From an uncultured Acidovorax sp. (GTDB lineage: Bacteria; Pseudomonadota; Gammaproteobacteria; Burkholderiales; Burkholderiaceae_C), in contig CAJYHL010000063.1 in assembly GCA_913774625.1 (NCBI GenBank), positions 1-64,000 on the forward strand: a stretch of 64,000 nt of DNA, written 5' to 3'. Both the position numbers and the translations under genes were made by a program. The notes under the pieces are model-generated. The model was not told the DNA's origin and made no database searches. It saw only the letters and a program-made list of their open reading frames with translations. Shown here piece by piece: positions 51,162 through 61,377 of the stretch (its first letter is position 1; each line of letters starts with the position of its first letter).

Positions 51162-52081
51162 CCGAGCTGCTGGACATCCTCGCCAACCCGGCCTTCTGGA
51201 TCGCGACGCTGCGCGTGGCCACGCCCCTCATCCTCGGCACGCTGGGCGTGCTGCTGTGCGAGCGCGCGGGCGTGCTCAACCTGGGCATCGAAGGCATCAT
51301 GGTGGCGGGCGCCTTCACCGGCTGGCTCACCGTGCATGCGGGGCATGGACTATGGACGGGCGTGGCAGTGGCGGCGCTCACGGGCGCGGTGTTCGGGCTG
51401 CTGCACGCCTGGCTCACCGTGGGTCTGGCGCTGTCGCAGCATGTCTCGGGACTGGGCATCACGCTGCTGGCCACGGCGCTCAGCTACTACGGCTACCGCG
51501 TGGGCTTCCCGAAGGTGAACACGCCTCCCACCGTCGCGCCGTTCGCGCCGATGGAGTGGATAGGCGTGCCGATTCTCTCGGCACAGACACCGCTCACATT
51601 GATGGCGCTGCTGCTCGCTCCGCTGCTGGCCTGGGCGCTCTACCGCACGCCGCTGGGCCTGGCGGTGCGCATGGTCGGCGAGAACCCGCAGGCGGCCGAA
51701 GGCCAGGGGATTTCCGTGGCGGCCACGCGCACGGGCGCCGTCGTGGCGGGCTCGGCGCTGATGGGCGTGGCCGGCAGCTTCCTCACGCTGTCGGCGTTCA
51801 ACGCCTTCTTCTTCAACATGGTCAACGGCCGCGGCTGGATCTGCGTGGCGCTGGTGGTATTCGCGTCGTGGCGGCCCGGCAAGGCTCTGCTGGGTGCCCT
51901 GCTGTTCGCGTTCTTCGATGCGCTGCAGCTGCGCCTGCAGCAGGCCGGCGACGCATGGCTGCCGTATCAGGTGTACCTGATGCTGCCCTACCTCCTGTCC
52001 ATCCTGGCGCTGGTGCTGGTGGCCCGCAAAGCCGCCTATCCGCAGGCACTGATGAAGCCGTATCGCAAAGGGGAGCGATAA
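51152..52081 (+). CDS. Nucleoside ABC transporter permease 2
   Basis: Encodes 309 residues; the start overlaps permease 1. Motifs are VATPLILGTLGVLLCERAGV, LNLGIEGIMVAGAFTGWL and NGRGWICVALVVFASWRPGK, typical of the NupQ/BmpD partner. About nine hydrophobic segments. Completes a BMP-ATPase-permease-permease importer for nucleosides or nucleobases. Confidence 0.93.
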   Translation: MEMTELLDILANPAFWIATLRVATPLILGTLGVLLCERAGVLNLGIEGIMVAGAFTGWLTVHAGHGLWTGVAVAALTGAVFGLLHAWLTVGLALSQHVSGLGITLLATALSYYGYRVGFPKVNTPPTVAPFAPMEWIGVPILSAQTPLTLMALLLAPLLAWALYRTPLGLAVRMVGENPQAAEGQGISVAATRTGAVVAGSALMGVAGSFLTLSAFNAFFFNMVNGRGWICVALVVFASWRPGKALLGALLFAFFDALQLRLQQAGDAWLPYQVYLMLPYLLSILALVLVARKAAYPQALMKPYRKGER

Positions 52082-52110
52082 GCCTCCATAGCTGCCGCTA
52101 GCATGGGCGG

Positions 52111-52749
52111 ATGATTCAGCCCTTGAGCGAAGACAAGCCGCCCGCCCCACTCTCCATCGATCCGGCCCTGCTGCGCTCGCCCCGCCTGCGCCTGCGCCAG
52201 TGGACGCCCGCAGACCGCGCCCCCTTCGCCGCGCTCAATGCCGACCCGGCGGTGATGGAGCATTTCCCGGCCCCGCTGGACCGTGCCCAGAGCGACGCCA
52301 TGGCCAACCGCATCGAGGCGCTGATCGAGCAGCAGGGCTGGGGATTCTGGGCAGCCGAATTGCTGGAAGGCCAGGACGGCGCGGGCACGCCAGGTGGAAC
52401 GTTCATGGGCTTCATCGGCCTGAACCGTCCCACGGCCCCGCTGCCCTTCGCGCCCTGCGTGGAAATCGGCTGGCGGCTCGCCCGGCCCTTCTGGGGCCGC
52501 GGCCTGGCCACGGAGGGCGCACGGCTGGCGCTGCGCGCGGGATTCGAGGCGCTGGGGCTTGATGAGATCGTGGCCTTCACGGCGCAGCGTAACCGGCGCT
52601 CGCAGGCGGTGATGGCGCGCCTGGGCATGCGCGAGTCGCCCGCGGAGGCGTTCGAGCACCCGTCCGTGCCCGGGGGCCATGCGGTGCGCCCACACGTGCT
52701 CTACCGGCTCGCGCGCACGGCGTGGCGCGCGTCCCTGCAAGCGGCCTGA
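52111..52749 (+). CDS. GNAT-family N-acetyltransferase (RimJ/RimL-like)
   Basis: Encodes 212 residues: LRSPRLRLRQWTPADRAPFA at the start, GFIGLNRPTAPLPFAPCVEI, the acetyl-CoA region WGRGLATEGARLALRAGFEA, and VAFTAQRNRRSQAVMARLGM. This is the [ribosomal protein]-alanine acetyltransferase-like group 3 of GNAT enzymes; substrate unknown. It starts 29 bases after the importer operon in the same direction, and its end faces the VOC gene. Confidence 0.88.
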   Translation: MIQPLSEDKPPAPLSIDPALLRSPRLRLRQWTPADRAPFAALNADPAVMEHFPAPLDRAQSDAMANRIEALIEQQGWGFWAAELLEGQDGAGTPGGTFMGFIGLNRPTAPLPFAPCVEIGWRLARPFWGRGLATEGARLALRAGFEALGLDEIVAFTAQRNRRSQAVMARLGMRESPAEAFEHPSVPGGHAVRPHVLYRLARTAWRASLQAA

Positions 52750-52771
52750 ACACCGCCGGGCGCGCAGGATC

Positions 52772-53158
52772 TCAACCCGCCTGCACAGGCGTGCAGAGCT
52801 CCACCAGCACGCCGTCGCCGTCTTCCACATAGGCGATGGTCTGGCCCCAGGGCATGCGCTCTGGCGCGCGCACCTGCCGGGCTCCGGCGGCCACGGCGCG
52901 GGCCAGGGCGGCGGGCACGTCGTCCGTGGCCAGGGCGATCTCGAAGCTGGGCGCATCGGCGCTGGCGCGGCGGGGGTTCTTGCCGAGCTGCGCCATGAGC
53001 CGGTGCGACGAGAACGCCAGCGTGGTGGCTCCGGTTTCCATCTCGCCATAGTCGCCACCTTCGTGCAGGAAGCGGCGGCGCAGGCCGAAGGCGGCTTCGT
53101 AGAAGGCGATGGATCGGGCGACATCCTGGACATAGAGGATGGTGTAGGCGAATTGCAT
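52772..53158 (-). CDS. VOC-family (glyoxalase-like) protein
   Basis: Encodes 128 residues from ATG 53158 (MQFAYTILYVQDVARSIAFY), a two-module VOC fold with FEIALATDDVPAALARAVAA and GQTIAYVEDGDGVLVELCTP at the end. Family members bind a metal and act on small molecules or bind antibiotics; no specific activity can be assigned. It is convergent with the GNAT gene and divergent from the amidohydrolase gene. Confidence 0.88.
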   Translation of the reverse strand: MQFAYTILYVQDVARSIAFYEAAFGLRRRFLHEGGDYGEMETGATTLAFSSHRLMAQLGKNPRRASADAPSFEIALATDDVPAALARAVAAGARQVRAPERMPWGQTIAYVEDGDGVLVELCTPVQAG

Positions 53159-53296
53159 GCGGGAGCTTTCGGAAGGTGGGGGCAAGGGACGGGGCGGAGC
53201 GCGGCGCCCCGGCCGGTGGGAACGGGCCCAGAATATGCACGCCATCGTCCGCAGTCCACCGAACGGCTCCGCAGCCCGCTCCAGATTCCCCACTCC

Positions 53297-54571
53297 ATGC
53301 TCGACCTGCTGATCCACAACGCCGCCCTGCCCGACGGGCGCCAGAACATGTCCGTCGCCGTCCAGGATGGCCGCATCGCCGAGGTGGCCGAGGGCCTGCA
53401 GGCGCCCGCGCACGAAACGGTGGACGCCGGCGGCCTGCTGCTGTCACCGCCCTTCGTCGATGCGCATTTCCACCTCGACTCGGCCCTCAGCTACGGCCAG
53501 CCTCGCGTGAACGAGAGCGGCACGCTGCTCGAAGGCATCGCGCTCTGGGGCGAGCTCAAACCCACGCTCACGCACGAGGCCATCGTGGAACGCGCCCTGG
53601 CCTACTGCGACTGGGCCGTGGCGCGCGGCCTGCTGGCCATCCGCAGCCATGTGGACACCAGCGACCCGAGCCTTCTCACCGTGGGCGCCCTGCTGGACGT
53701 CAAGGCCCGCGTGGCTCCCTACCTGGACCTGCAGCTGGTCGCCTTCCCGCAGGACGGCGTGCTGCGCCGGCCCGGTGCGCTGGACAGCCTGACGCGCGCG
53801 CTGGACCTGGGCGTGGAGGTGGTGGGCGGCATTCCGCATTTCGAGCGCACCATGGCGCAGGGCGCCGACAGCGTACGCCTGCTGTGCGAACTGGCGGCCG
53901 AGCGCGGCCTGCGCGTGGACATGCATTGCGACGAATCCGACGACCCGCACTCCCGCCACGTCGAAACGCTGGCCGCCGAAACCGTGCGCCTGGGCCTGCA
54001 GGGCCGGGTCACCGGCTCGCACCTGACGTCCATGCACAGCATGGACAACTACTACGCCAGCAAGCTGATCCCGCTGATGGCCGAGGCACGGCTGGGCGTG
54101 GTCGCCAACCCGCTGATCAACATCACGCTGCAGGGCCGGCACGACAGCTACCCCAAGCGCCGCGGCATGACCCGCGTGCCCGAGCTGATGGCCGCCGGCC
54201 TGACCGTCGCCTTCGGCCACGACTGCGTGATGGACCCCTGGTATGCCGGCGGCAGCGCCGACATGCTGGAGGCCGCCCACATGGGCCTGCACGTGGCGCA
54301 GATGACCGGACAGCAGGCCATGCGCCAGTGCTTCGATGCGGTGACGGTGAATCCGGCGCGCCTGCTGGGCCTGGAAGGCTACGGCATCGCCCCCGGCTGC
54401 CATGCCGACCTGGTGCTGCTGCATGCGCAGGACCCGGTGGAGGCGATCCGCCTGCGCGCCGCGCGCCTGGCCGTGTGGCGGCGCGGGCGCCTGGTGGCCA
54501 GCAGCCCGGCGCCGGTGGCGCAGCTGTCGCTGCCGGGCCGGCCGCAGCAGGTCAGCCTGCTGCTCGCCTGA
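53297..54571 (+). CDS. Cytosine-deaminase-like amidohydrolase
   Basis: Encodes 424 residues from ATG 53297. The metal site starts PPFVDAHFHLDSALSYG, then RSHVDTSDPSLLT, VDMHCDESDDPHSRHVETLA, GSHLTSMHSMDNYYASKLIP and the late catalytic region VAFGHDCVMDPWYAGGSADM, all as in cytosine deaminase CodA. It would convert cytosine to uracil, the substrate of Upp encoded 6 kb upstream. Related N-acyl or isocytosine deaminases cannot be excluded. Ends at a strong hairpin. Confidence 0.88.
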   Translation: MLDLLIHNAALPDGRQNMSVAVQDGRIAEVAEGLQAPAHETVDAGGLLLSPPFVDAHFHLDSALSYGQPRVNESGTLLEGIALWGELKPTLTHEAIVERALAYCDWAVARGLLAIRSHVDTSDPSLLTVGALLDVKARVAPYLDLQLVAFPQDGVLRRPGALDSLTRALDLGVEVVGGIPHFERTMAQGADSVRLLCELAAERGLRVDMHCDESDDPHSRHVETLAAETVRLGLQGRVTGSHLTSMHSMDNYYASKLIPLMAEARLGVVANPLINITLQGRHDSYPKRRGMTRVPELMAAGLTVAFGHDCVMDPWYAGGSADMLEAAHMGLHVAQMTGQQAMRQCFDAVTVNPARLLGLEGYGIAPGCHADLVLLHAQDPVEAIRLRAARLAVWRRGRLVASSPAPVAQLSLPGRPQQVSLLLA

Positions 54572-54575
54572 CTCC

Positions 54576-54598
54576 GCCTGTTTGAGGATCAAACAGGC
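54576..54598. terminator. Perfect hairpin between the amidohydrolase and YebC genes
   Basis: GCCTGTTTGA and TCAAACAGGC enclose a GGA loop, a perfect 10-bp stem starting 5 bases after the amidohydrolase stop, in the gap between convergent genes. Expected to terminate from both sides. Confidence 0.8.
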
Positions 54599-54627
54599 CT
54601 GCAGCCGGCGTGACACAAACGCACTTC

Positions 54628-54638
54628 GCTATCAAAAG
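54628..54638 (-). repeat. CTTTTGATAGC element, copy 2 (reverse orientation)
   Basis: GCTATCAAAAG on the plus strand is the exact reverse complement of 45477-45487. It lies between the hairpin at 54576 and the YebC stop. Confidence 0.45.
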
Positions 54639-54656
54639 CGGAGCAACGCTGATGAC

Positions 54657-55376
54657 TTAGCCCTTGAGGCCGACGAACATTTCCTGCACGTCGTCGTGCG
54701 CGTCGATGGCGGCCAGGAAGCTTTCCACCTCTTCCAGCGCCTCCGGGCTCAGGTTGGCCGGATCGACCGGATTCTTGGGCTGGTAGCCCAGCTTGGCCGA
54801 CAGCACCGTGAAGCCCTGGGCCGGCAGCGCGCGGCTCACCAGGTCCAGGTCGGCAGGCTCGGTGATGAAGAGGGTCGTGCCTTCCTGCTCGCCGGGCTCG
54901 AAGTCCTGCGCGCCGGCCTCGATGGCCGCCACCTCGGCATCGGCACCCGCATGGCCCGCCGCGGGTTCGGCCTCGATGAAGCCCACGTGGTTGAAGTCCC
55001 ACGACACGGAGCCGGACGTGCCCAGCTGGCCCTTGCGGAACAGCACGCGCATTTCGGGCGCGGTGCGGTTCACGTTGTCGGTCAGGCATTCGACCATCAC
55101 CGGCACCTGGTGCGGCGCGAAGCCTTCGTAGATCACGCGCTGGTAATCGACAGCATCGGCCCCCACGCCGGAGCCCTTCTTCACGGCGCGCTCCAGCGTG
55201 TCCTTGGGCATGGAGGCCTTGCGGGCCTGCTCCATGGCCAGGCGCAGGCGCGAATTGCCGGCCGGGTCGGCGCCGCTGCGGGCCGCCACGATGATTTCCT
55301 TGACGAGCTTGCCGAACAGCTTGCCCTTGGCATCGGCGACCTGCGCCTTGCCCTTTGCTTTCCATTGCGCACCCAT
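54657..55376 (-). CDS. YebC/PmpR-family DNA-binding regulatory protein
   Basis: Encodes 239 residues from ATG 55376 ([19 protein letters not shown]). [59 protein letters not shown] and [20 protein letters not shown] are all standard. The family acts as transcription regulator (PmpR) or, as shown for YebC-type proteins, as a translation factor that relieves stalling at proline stretches. Convergent with the amidohydrolase. Confidence 0.94.
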   Translation of the reverse strand: MGAQWKAKGKAQVADAKGKLFGKLVKEIIVAARSGADPAGNSRLRLAMEQARKASMPKDTLERAVKKGSGVGADAVDYQRVIYEGFAPHQVPVMVECLTDNVNRTAPEMRVLFRKGQLGTSGSVSWDFNHVGFIEAEPAAGHAGADAEVAAIEAGAQDFEPGEQEGTTLFITEPADLDLVSRALPAQGFTVLSAKLGYQPKNPVDPANLSPEALEEVESFLAAIDAHDDVQEMFVGLKG

Positions 55377-55605
55377 GGTGGCGCCTCCTGCGATTGATGG
55401 TGGGGGCCTGCGTGCCGCAGGGCGCCCCGAGCGGCGGGCCGCACGCCGTTCGGTGCAGAGAGCTGAGAACGAGCGAGCGGGCGGCATGCCGGCCTCGACC
55501 GGCAGGCACCGTGATGGCCTGCGCGGCTGCAGCGGGCGATTCTAGGCGCGCTGCAGCGCCCGCCCGCCGGCTCCCCGGCGCCGTGGCATCCCCTCGCACT
55601 GCGCA

Positions 55606-55622
55606 ACTGTTCAGAAACGGAA
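55606..55622. promoter_or_regulatory. Inverted repeat TGTTC-N7-GAACA, candidate activator site
   Basis: Perfect 5-bp arms form a 17-bp palindromic site about 180 bases upstream of the sigma-54 promoter, a typical enhancer distance. Likely bound by the AcoR-type activator encoded downstream; inference. Confidence 0.5.
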
Positions 55623-55636
55623 CAACTGCCACACCC

Positions 55637-55654
55637 GGCCTGCGCAACTGCGCA
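55637..55654. promoter_or_regulatory. Inverted repeat CCTGCGC-AACT-GCGCAGG
   Basis: Perfect 7-bp arms with a 4-base spacer in the same enhancer region. Could be a second regulator site or a hairpin in a leader. Role unknown. Confidence 0.4.
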
Positions 55655-55786
55655 GGGCCTGCGGCCGGCCTGAACACCCTGCTGCAGGCGCCGCGCCTCC
55701 GATGAGCCGCGCAAGCCCCGGCCTGGGCCCCAAAAACCAAGGGTTGACCCGTAGCGCCGCGGCCTGCATGCGGCACGGCCATCCGC

Positions 55787-55802
55787 TGGCATGCGATTTG
55801 CC
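55787..55802 (+). promoter_or_regulatory. Sigma-54 promoter (-24/-12) for the aldehyde dehydrogenase unit
   Basis: TGGCATGCGATTTGCC matches the consensus TGGCACG-N4-TTGCA, with the invariant GG and GC at the required 10-base spacing. It lies 67 bases before the start codon, and the operon carries its own sigma-54 activator gene. Confidence 0.82.
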
Positions 55803-55868
55803 CTTGAAAGAGTGCGAGTGCGTCCAACGCGCAGCATCCACCGACCACCATCTCAGGAGACAAGCACC

Positions 55869-57389
<1,521 letters not shown>

Positions 57390-57557
57390 GACATGCAGGA
57401 GCCCGAGGCGGCGCGGCTCCCGCTGCGCCGCCAGCTCATCGCATGCGCTCAAGCATTGATCTGTGGCAAGGCCCCCAGGCCCCATGCGGCCTTTAATGAA
57501 GGAGACAGCAGCCCGGCGCGGGCCGCTGTTTCCCATCATTTCCAAGAGGTCCGACCC

Positions 57558-58589
57558 ATGCTTCCCCAAACCATGAAAGCCGCGGTAGTCCGCGAATTCG
57601 GCAAACCGCTGCGCGTCGAAGACGTGCCCACGCCCCGGCCCGCGGACGACCAGATCCTGGTCAAGATCGAGGCCTCCGGCGTCTGCCACACCGACCTGCA
57701 CGCCGCCGAAGGCGACTGGCCCGTCAAGCCCAATCCGCCGTTCATTCCCGGCCATGAAGGCGTGGGCTTCGTCGCCGCCATCGGCAGGAACGTCAAGCAC
57801 GTCAAGGAAGGCGACCGCGTGGGCGTGCCCTGGCTGCACTCGGCCTGCGGCTGCTGCACCCATTGCCTGGGCGGCTGGGAAACCCTGTGCGAATCGCAGA
57901 GCAACACCGGCTATTCGGTCAACGGCGGCTTCGCCGACTACGCGCTGGCCGACCCCAACTTCGTGGGCCATCTGCCCAAGGAAGTCGGCTTCGTGGACAT
58001 CGCCCCGGTGCTGTGCGCAGGCGTCACGGTCTACAAAGGCCTGAAGGTGACGGACACCAAGCCCGGCGACTGGGTCGTCATCTCCGGCATCGGCGGCCTG
58101 GGCCACATGGCCGTGCAATACGCCCGCGCGATGGGACTGAACGTGGCGGCCGTCGATGTGGAGGACGACAAGCTGGAGCTGGCCCGCAAGCTGGGCGCCA
58201 GCGTCACGGTGAACGCCATGACCACCGACCCCGCCGCCTACCTGCAAAAGGAGATCGGCGGCGCCCACGGGGCGCTCGTCACCGCCGTCTCCCCCAAGGC
58301 CTTCGAGCAGGCGCTGGGCATGGTGCGGCGCGGCGGCACGGTGTCGCTCAACGGCCTGCCGCCAGGCAACTTCCCGCTGCCCATCTTCGACATGGTGCTG
58401 CGCGGCGTGACGGTGCGCGGCTCCATCGTCGGCACGCGGCTGGATCTGCAGGAATCGCTGGACTTCGCCGCACGCGGCCAGGTCAGAGCCACGGTCAGCA
58501 CGGAAAAGCTGGAAAACATCAACGACGTATTCGCCCGCATGCACAAGGGGCAGATCCAGGGACGTATCGTGCTGGACATGGCGGCCTGA
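57558..58589 (+). CDS. adhP: Zinc-dependent alcohol dehydrogenase AdhP
   Basis: Encodes 343 residues from ATG 57558 (MLPQTMKAAVVREFG). Catalytic zinc ligands are in SGVCHTDLHAAEGDWP and PGHEGVG; structural zinc cysteines in CGCCTHCLGGWETLC; NAD fold ISGIGGLGHMAVQYARAMG. It interconverts ethanol and acetaldehyde and should feed the aldehyde dehydrogenase encoded 170 bases upstream. The A+T-richer gap with AAGGAGACAG before it may hold another start site. Confidence 0.93.
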   Translation: MLPQTMKAAVVREFGKPLRVEDVPTPRPADDQILVKIEASGVCHTDLHAAEGDWPVKPNPPFIPGHEGVGFVAAIGRNVKHVKEGDRVGVPWLHSACGCCTHCLGGWETLCESQSNTGYSVNGGFADYALADPNFVGHLPKEVGFVDIAPVLCAGVTVYKGLKVTDTKPGDWVVISGIGGLGHMAVQYARAMGLNVAAVDVEDDKLELARKLGASVTVNAMTTDPAAYLQKEIGGAHGALVTAVSPKAFEQALGMVRRGGTVSLNGLPPGNFPLPIFDMVLRGVTVRGSIVGTRLDLQESLDFAARGQVRATVSTEKLENINDVFARMHKGQIQGRIVLDMAA

Positions 58590-58744
58590 CACACGCGCTC
58601 CACCCCGCTTCGCCGCCCTTCGCCGGGAATGGGCAGGCGGGGACAGCCTGCAGAAGGGCGTGCGTGGCAAGGCCTCCATCGAAGCACTGGACGACAGGAC
58701 AGTACAGACCCAGGCCCCATCCGGGGCCGCCACGGAGACACACC

Positions 58745-59167
58745 ATGCAAGACAGCCATCCGCAGGCATCCGCGGCCGCCGAGGCCCAGGCGCCCACGCG
58801 CGTGTCCGCCACGCCGGCAGCCATCGCGCTCATCGAGCAGCTGCGCACCCAGCACGGCCCCCTCATGTTCCACCAGTCGGGCGGCTGCTGCGACGGCAGC
58901 GCGCCCATGTGCTTCGCCCTGGGCGAGTTCATGCTGGGCGACTCGGACGTGCTGCTGGGCGAAATCGCCGGCACGCCCTTCTACATGAGCAGCTCCCAGT
59001 TCGAGTACTGGGAACACACCCACCTGATCATCGACGCCGTGCCGGGCAACGGCGGCATGTTCTCGCTCGAACGCCCCACCGGGCTGCGGTTTCTCACGCG
59101 CTCGCGGCTCTATGGCGACGACGAATGGGCAGCCATCGAGGCACTGGGGCCGCCGCCGCGCGCCTGA
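58745..59167 (+). CDS. DUF779 family protein
   Basis: Encodes 140 residues from ATG 58745. The family core is present: MFHQSGGCCDGSAPMC, FMLGDSDVLLGEIAGTPFYM and QFEYWEHTHLIIDAVPGNGG MFSLE. DUF779 genes recur next to acetaldehyde dehydrogenase genes; the cysteine cluster suggests a metal or redox role, but the function is unknown. Its last 58 bases overlap the end of the acoR-like gene on the other strand. Confidence 0.9.
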   Translation: MQDSHPQASAAAEAQAPTRVSATPAAIALIEQLRTQHGPLMFHQSGGCCDGSAPMCFALGEFMLGDSDVLLGEIAGTPFYMSSSQFEYWEHTHLIIDAVPGNGGMFSLERPTGLRFLTRSRLYGDDEWAAIEALGPPPRA

Positions 59168-61197
59168 GGGGCAACGGCCGGGCTTGCGGGGAGCTGGTCC
59201 AGCTTGAGGTATCGATAGACGGTGTTGCGCGCCACGCCAAGGGCCCGCGCGGCAGCGGACACATTGCCGCCATGCGCGGCGAGCGCCTCGCGCACGGAGC
59301 CCGCCGTGATGCCTTCCGGCAAGGCGGGCGATGGCGATGCCGCAGGGCTGGCCGAGCCCTCCGCCGCGCCGGGGCCGGGGCCGGGCTGCGGCATCGCTGC
59401 GGCCCCGCATTCGTCCAGGAAGTCTTCCGGCAGATGGCAGAGCTGCAGCTCGCCCGCGCCTTCGGCCATCAGCGCCGCCGTGCGCAGCACGTTGTTCAGC
59501 TGGCGCAGATTGCCCGGCCAGGCATGGGCCCTGAAGAGCGCCATCACCTCGGGCGCCACGCGCGGCGGGCCGCCAGCGCTCCTGCCGTGCGAGCCCTCGG
59601 CCTCGTGCTGGGCGCGCAGCAACCGCTCGACGATGACCGCCAGGTCGCTGCGTTCGCGCAGCGCGGGCAGCCGCACCACCAGGCCGTTGAGCCGGTAGTA
59701 GAGATCGTCCCGGAAGCGGCCCTCGGCCATCATGGCGCGCAGAGGGCGGTGGGTGGCGCAGATCACCTGCACGTCCACCTCGATCAGCCGCGTGGAGCCC
59801 AGCGGCGCCACGCAGCGCTCCTGCAGCACGCGCAGCAGCCGCGCCTGCATCGATAAAGGCATGTCGCCGATCTCGTCCAGAAAGAGCGTGCCGCCGTGGG
59901 CCTGCACGATCTTGCCCGGGCTGCCCTTGCGCCGCGCGCCCGTGAAGGCTCCCTCCTCGTAGCCGAACAGCTCGGCCTCCATCAGCGCCTCGGGAATCGA
60001 CGCGCAGTTCACCGCCACGAAGGGCTTGGCGGAGCGCGGCCCGTCATGGTGGATGGCCTGGGCCAGCAGTTCCTTGCCCGTGCCGGTCTCGCCCAGGATC
60101 ATGGTGGGCACGTCGCGCCCCAGCAGGCGGCCCACGCGGTCGATCACCTGGGCCAGCTGGGCGTCGCCGCTGTCCAGATAGCGCAGGCTGGAAAGCCGCT
60201 GGGCGCCGGCGGGCGGCGCCGAAGGAGCCTGGCGGCCCGGCCGGAGCTGCGCCGCATCGCCTGCAGGGGCCACGGACTGCGCCACCAGGCCGGGCCGTGA
60301 CGCACGGAACAGCACCATGGCCGACACCCGCACCCCGCCGTGCAGCCACAGCGGCAGGTGCGCCGGCACGGCCGCGCGGGCGTGCTGCAGCAGCGCGCCC
60401 ATCGGCATGCCGAACAGCGACGAGAAGGTGCGGGCCTGCAAGGCCTGGGGCGACAGGCCCAGCTGGAACTGCGCGCTGCGGTTGGCCGCCAGGAAGCGCC
60501 CGTCCGGCGCGAAGGCCGCCATGCCTTCGAGCAAGGTGCCCAGGAACTCCTCGCGCGCATGGAAGCGCAGCAGCACCGCGTCCTCGAACATCTTGCGAAA
60601 GAGCTGGTTCTCCACCATGCGGGCCGACATGCGGACCAGCGCCATGGTGTGGGGGCTCTGGCCACGGTGGTCGCCGCTGACGTCCAGCGCACCCATGACC
60701 TGGCTCTGCGGATCGAGGATGGGCGCGCAGGAACAGGCCAGGAACTGGTTGACGTGCAGGAAATGCTGCGGCCCGGTGACCTGCAGCGCCTCGCCCATCG
60801 CCAGGGCCGTGCCGACGGCATTCGTGCCCTTGCTGCGTTCCGACCAGACCGCGCCGGGCCGGAGCGCCACCCGGGCGGCCCGCCCCATGAATTCGTCGTC
60901 GCCCAGCGCGTGCAGCACGATGCCCGATGCATCGGTCAACACCACCATGCTCTGCGTTCCGGCGATCTGGGCCGACAGGGTTTCCATCACTGGCCGGGCA
61001 TAGGCGCACAGCGCTGCGTTGCGTGCCACGGACCAGGCCAGCGCGCCGGCATCGACCGGGGTGAGATCGGCCTGCTCGTGCGGCCGCAGGCCGAAGGCAG
61101 CCGAACGCTGATGGGCGTGGGCGATGAGCTGCGCGCTGTCGCCGGCCGGTTCCAGCCAGTCTCCGGGGCGCGTGGGCAGAGAGGAATGCGGCTGCAT
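59110..61197 (-). CDS. acoR: AcoR-type sigma-54-dependent activator
   Basis: Encodes 695 residues from ATG 61197 (MQPHSSLPTRPGDW). An N-terminal GAF sensor (GTNAVGTALAMGEALQVTGP and FLACSCAPILDPQSQVMGAL) and a PAS-like segment precede the AAA+ domain, with Walker A GETGTGKE (369-376), the sigma-54 contact loop GAFTGA (416-421) intact, and GGTLFLDEIGDMPLSMQARL. The C-terminal Fis helix-turn-helix is HGGNVSAAARALGVARNTVY. It should activate the sigma-54 promoter at 55787. The gene faces its target operon and overlaps the DUF779 gene at the 3' end. Confidence 0.93.
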   Translation of the reverse strand: MQPHSSLPTRPGDWLEPAGDSAQLIAHAHQRSAAFGLRPHEQADLTPVDAGALAWSVARNAALCAYARPVMETLSAQIAGTQSMVVLTDASGIVLHALGDDEFMGRAARVALRPGAVWSERSKGTNAVGTALAMGEALQVTGPQHFLHVNQFLACSCAPILDPQSQVMGALDVSGDHRGQSPHTMALVRMSARMVENQLFRKMFEDAVLLRFHAREEFLGTLLEGMAAFAPDGRFLAANRSAQFQLGLSPQALQARTFSSLFGMPMGALLQHARAAVPAHLPLWLHGGVRVSAMVLFRASRPGLVAQSVAPAGDAAQLRPGRQAPSAPPAGAQRLSSLRYLDSGDAQLAQVIDRVGRLLGRDVPTMILGETGTGKELLAQAIHHDGPRSAKPFVAVNCASIPEALMEAELFGYEEGAFTGARRKGSPGKIVQAHGGTLFLDEIGDMPLSMQARLLRVLQERCVAPLGSTRLIEVDVQVICATHRPLRAMMAEGRFRDDLYYRLNGLVVRLPALRERSDLAVIVERLLRAQHEAEGSHGRSAGGPPRVAPEVMALFRAHAWPGNLRQLNNVLRTAALMAEGAGELQLCHLPEDFLDECGAAAMPQPGPGPGAAEGSASPAASPSPALPEGITAGSVREALAAHGGNVSAAARALGVARNTVYRYLKLDQLPASPAVAPQARGGGPSASMAAHSSSP

Positions 61198-61377
61198 GGC
61201 GTCTCCTGTGCATGGCCTGACCATTCAGCGGGCCGATGCTTGTTTGCTTTGTCTTTGCTTTCCCCGGAACCTTAGCACCCTTGCTGCCAGGCCCGCCCGG
61301 GATACCCCGGCCCGCGCCGCAGGAACTGCGCCCGGCCTCGCCCGGACGGCCTTCCGGGCCGAGGACAAGGGCTGCGG

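Larger units (their letters stand above)
55377..55786. other. Intergenic control region upstream of the aldehyde dehydrogenase gene
   Basis: There are about 400 bases without a gene. They hold two perfect inverted repeats (listed separately) 130-180 bases before a sigma-54 promoter, plus a single TGAACA half site near 55670. This is the layout of an enhancer-dependent promoter. The first part also holds the leader of the divergently transcribed YebC gene. Confidence 0.6.
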
